Of a stretch of 23,127 nucleotides of DNA, positions 21,565 through 23,127 are shown piece after piece (the stretch's first letter is position 1; each line of letters starts with the position of its first letter). The stretch comes from CAADGL01 sp964643885. Lineage in GTDB: Bacteria > Planctomycetota > Phycisphaerae > UBA1845 > Fen-1342. The notes under the pieces are model-generated. The model was not told where the DNA came from. It worked only from the letters and a program-made list of their open reading frames with translations, and ran no database searches. The stretch is from contig CAZXUI010000076.1 in NCBI GenBank assembly GCA_964643885.1, positions 1-23,127 of the forward strand, in the 5' to 3' direction. Both the position numbers and the translations under genes were made by a program.

Positions 21565-22917
21565 TTACGCCTGCGGCGAAAGCATGCCACCCTCTCCGAG
21601 CGCCCCCCGCACGGCTGCTTCGAGCCGCCCGGGCTCGCGCTCCGCCAGGTCGTAATAAACCCGCAACGCCGGCTTGTTGATCTTCAGCATCCGGCCGAGG
21701 TCGATCGGCGTGCCGATCAGCACCAGGTCCGCATCCGACGCATTGATCGTCTGCTCCAGCTCGGCGATCTGCTTCTCGCCGTAGCCCATCGCCGGGAGCA
21801 CTTCGCGGCAGTGCGGATACTTGCGGAATGTCTCGCGGATCGAGCCGACGGCGAACGGCCGCGGGTCGATCACCGCGCTCGCGCCGTACTGCCGCGCCGC
21901 CAGCACGGCCGCCCCATACGCCATCTCACCGTGCGTCAGCGTCGGCCCGTCCTCGACCGCCAGCACGCGCTGCCCGCGAATCCGCTCCGGCTGATCGACC
22001 CGCACCGGCGACGCTGCCTGAACGACCGTCGCCCGCGGGTTGGCCGCGGCGACATTCGCCAGCACCTGCTGAATGTTCTCCGCCGCCGCCGTGTCGACCT
22101 TGTTGACGAGCACGACGTCGGCCATGCGCAGATTCGTCTCGCCCGGGTAATACGTCAGCTCGTGCCCCGGCCGGTGCGGATCGACGACGCACACCAGCAG
22201 CTTCGGCTCGAAAAAGGGCGTGTCGTTGTTGCCGCCGTCCCAGAGGATCACATCCGCGCTCTGCTCGGCCTGCTCGAGAATCCGGGCGTAGTCGATGCCG
22301 GCGAAGACGAGATTGCCCGCGCGGATGTGCGGCTCGTATTCCTCGCGCTCCTCGATGGTGCACTCGTGCCGGTCCAGGTCCTCCAGCGTCTCGAAACGCT
22401 GACAAACCTGCCGGCTCAGAACGCCGTAGGGCATCGGATGCCGCACGGCCGCCACGCGCAGCTTCATCGTCTTGAGAATCTCCGCGATCGCCCGCGTCGT
22501 CTGGCTCTTGCCGCAGCCGGTCCGCACCGCACACACAGCGATCACCGGCTTGCGGCTGCGCAGCATCGTCGACCGCCGCCCGAGCAGGATGAAATCCGCC
22601 CCCGCGGCCGCGACCAGCGCCGCCTTGTGCATCACCTGCTCATGCGGCAGATCGGAATAGGCCAGCGTGCACACGTCGGCCTTCAGCCGGCCGATCAGCT
22701 CGGCGAGCTCCTCCTCCGGGTGGATGGGGATGCCCTGCGGATAGCGCGGCCCGGCCAGCTCGGGCGGGTAACGCCGACCCGCGATGTCCGGGATTTGGGC
22801 GGCCGTAAAGCAGGCCACCTCATAATCCGGGTGGTCGCGCCAGAAGACGTTGAAGTCGTGGAAATCGCGGCCGGCCGCCCCGAGGATGATCACCCGCCGC
22901 ATCGGTCTTTGCGTCAT
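21565..22917 (-). CDS. Cyclic 2,3-diphosphoglycerate synthetase-family P-loop protein
   Basis: A 450-residue cytoplasmic protein of the family named after archaeal cyclic 2,3-diphosphoglycerate synthetase. The N-terminal domain (RRVIILGAAGRDFHDFNVFW) is Rossmann-like. The P-loop is VRTGCGKS at 131-138, with RHPMPYGVLSRQ and IEEREEYEPH nearby, then WDGGNNDTPFF at 226-236, DPHRPGHELTYYPGETNLR and the base-specific NKVD at 272-275. These are family hallmarks and all intact. Whether this bacterium makes cyclic diphosphoglycerate is not known; bacterial members may have another role. ATG 22917 is chosen since the family starts near RRVIILG; a GTG at 22950 would add 11 residues. The last ten codons (GEGGMLSPQA) and the stop lie in a dispersed repeat shared with 17203-17231, so the native C-terminus seems replaced. 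Monocistronic here. Confidence 0.85.
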   Translation of the reverse strand: MTQRPMRRVIILGAAGRDFHDFNVFWRDHPDYEVACFTAAQIPDIAGRRYPPELAGPRYPQGIPIHPEEELAELIGRLKADVCTLAYSDLPHEQVMHKAALVAAAGADFILLGRRSTMLRSRKPVIAVCAVRTGCGKSQTTRAIAEILKTMKLRVAAVRHPMPYGVLSRQVCQRFETLEDLDRHECTIEEREEYEPHIRAGNLVFAGIDYARILEQAEQSADVILWDGGNNDTPFFEPKLLVCVVDPHRPGHELTYYPGETNLRMADVVLVNKVDTAAAENIQQVLANVAAANPRATVVQAASPVRVDQPERIRGQRVLAVEDGPTLTHGEMAYGAAVLAARQYGASAVIDPRPFAVGSIRETFRKYPHCREVLPAMGYGEKQIAELEQTINASDADLVLIGTPIDLGRMLKINKPALRVYYDLAEREPGRLEAAVRGALGEGGMLSPQA

Positions 22918-23004
22918 ACAGACCCCATCGGATCGCTCTGCCCGGCACACGATCTGGATAATTCAACCATAGCGAGTCGGAGCGTGGCCGCCAAGCCGCA
23001 ATCA

Positions 23005-23103
23005 TCTGGGTGGTACGGGCGTCCCGCCCGTCTCAGAACCCCGTGCGCCAAGCACGGGGTCCGCTCGCGGTCGGCAGTCCCGCCGCTTGGCGCGGCGGGT
23101 TCT
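23005..23103 (-). repeat. Inverted copies of the ACGGGCG and GCCAA/TTGGC-loop palindromes
   Basis: TACGGGCGTCCCGCCCGT (about 23014-23031) is an inverted copy of the 14304-14384 units. It is followed by CCCCGTGC-GCCAA-GCACGGGG (23039-23059) and CCCGCCGC-TTGGC-GCGGCGGG (23079-23099), which together are the reverse complement of 16911-16976, including the flanking GGTTCTGATT (23098-23107) and the reverse-complemented TCAGAACC (23033-23040). The spacer between the two hairpins differs in sequence. Located upstream of the diphosphoglycerate synthetase-family gene. Confidence 0.85.
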
Positions 23104-23127
23104 GATTCGGCCGCCACACACGCGGGA

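Overview
The window looks like chromosomal DNA of a GC-rich, probably uncultured planctomycete (Phycisphaerae-like). The signs are two diverged clpP genes side by side behind trigger factor, an eno gene followed by an ftsB/divIC-like gene, many lipoprotein-like envelope proteins of no named family, a remnant of a HAF-type secreted protein, and gene-sized gaps filled with dispersed palindromic repeats. This placement is inferred from gene content, since no rRNA gene is present. I see no tRNA, rRNA, CRISPR array, insertion sequence or prophage.

Layout, left to right. (1) 1-2937 (+): the end of a composite repeat, then a YdeP/FdhF-type molybdopterin oxidoreductase translationally coupled to mobA, which makes the guanylated cofactor this enzyme class uses. 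(2) 2938-4386: a gene graveyard, with remnants of two secreted-protein genes on opposite strands, a REP-type composite repeat, a nine-unit GAGACCGGTCCCCC array and short tandem repeats. (3) 8252-4387 (-): small membrane protein, trigger factor, ClpP, second ClpP and a coiled-coil lipoprotein, a protein quality-control cluster with a plausible promoter at 8419-8446. (4) 8562-11452 (+): two coupled envelope hydrolases, one of the alkaline-phosphatase/phosphodiesterase superfamily and one YheT-like alpha/beta hydrolase with a Cys nucleophile. (5) 14113-11630 (-): a GT-C-like polytopic membrane protein with a large C-terminal domain. (6) 16793-14407 (-): lipoprotein, enolase, FtsB-like septum protein. 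(7) 17321-18181 (+): HtpX-type M48 membrane protease. (8) 18436-20279 (+): a lower-GC cassette of a MauE-like redox membrane protein, a secreted 12-cysteine peptide and an exported protein with a C-terminal anchor. (9) 21073-20291 (-): SAM methyltransferase. (10) 22917-21565 (-): a cyclic 2,3-diphosphoglycerate synthetase-family GTPase whose last codons and stop lie inside a dispersed repeat.

The two most interesting items are the 18436-20279 cassette, a candidate undescribed system that may make and oxidise a disulfide-rich secreted peptide, and the palindromic repeat network. At least six repeat families recur in the window. They abut stop codons, sit in frame inside two genes, and one module occurs in both orientations between 12-base inverted repeats.
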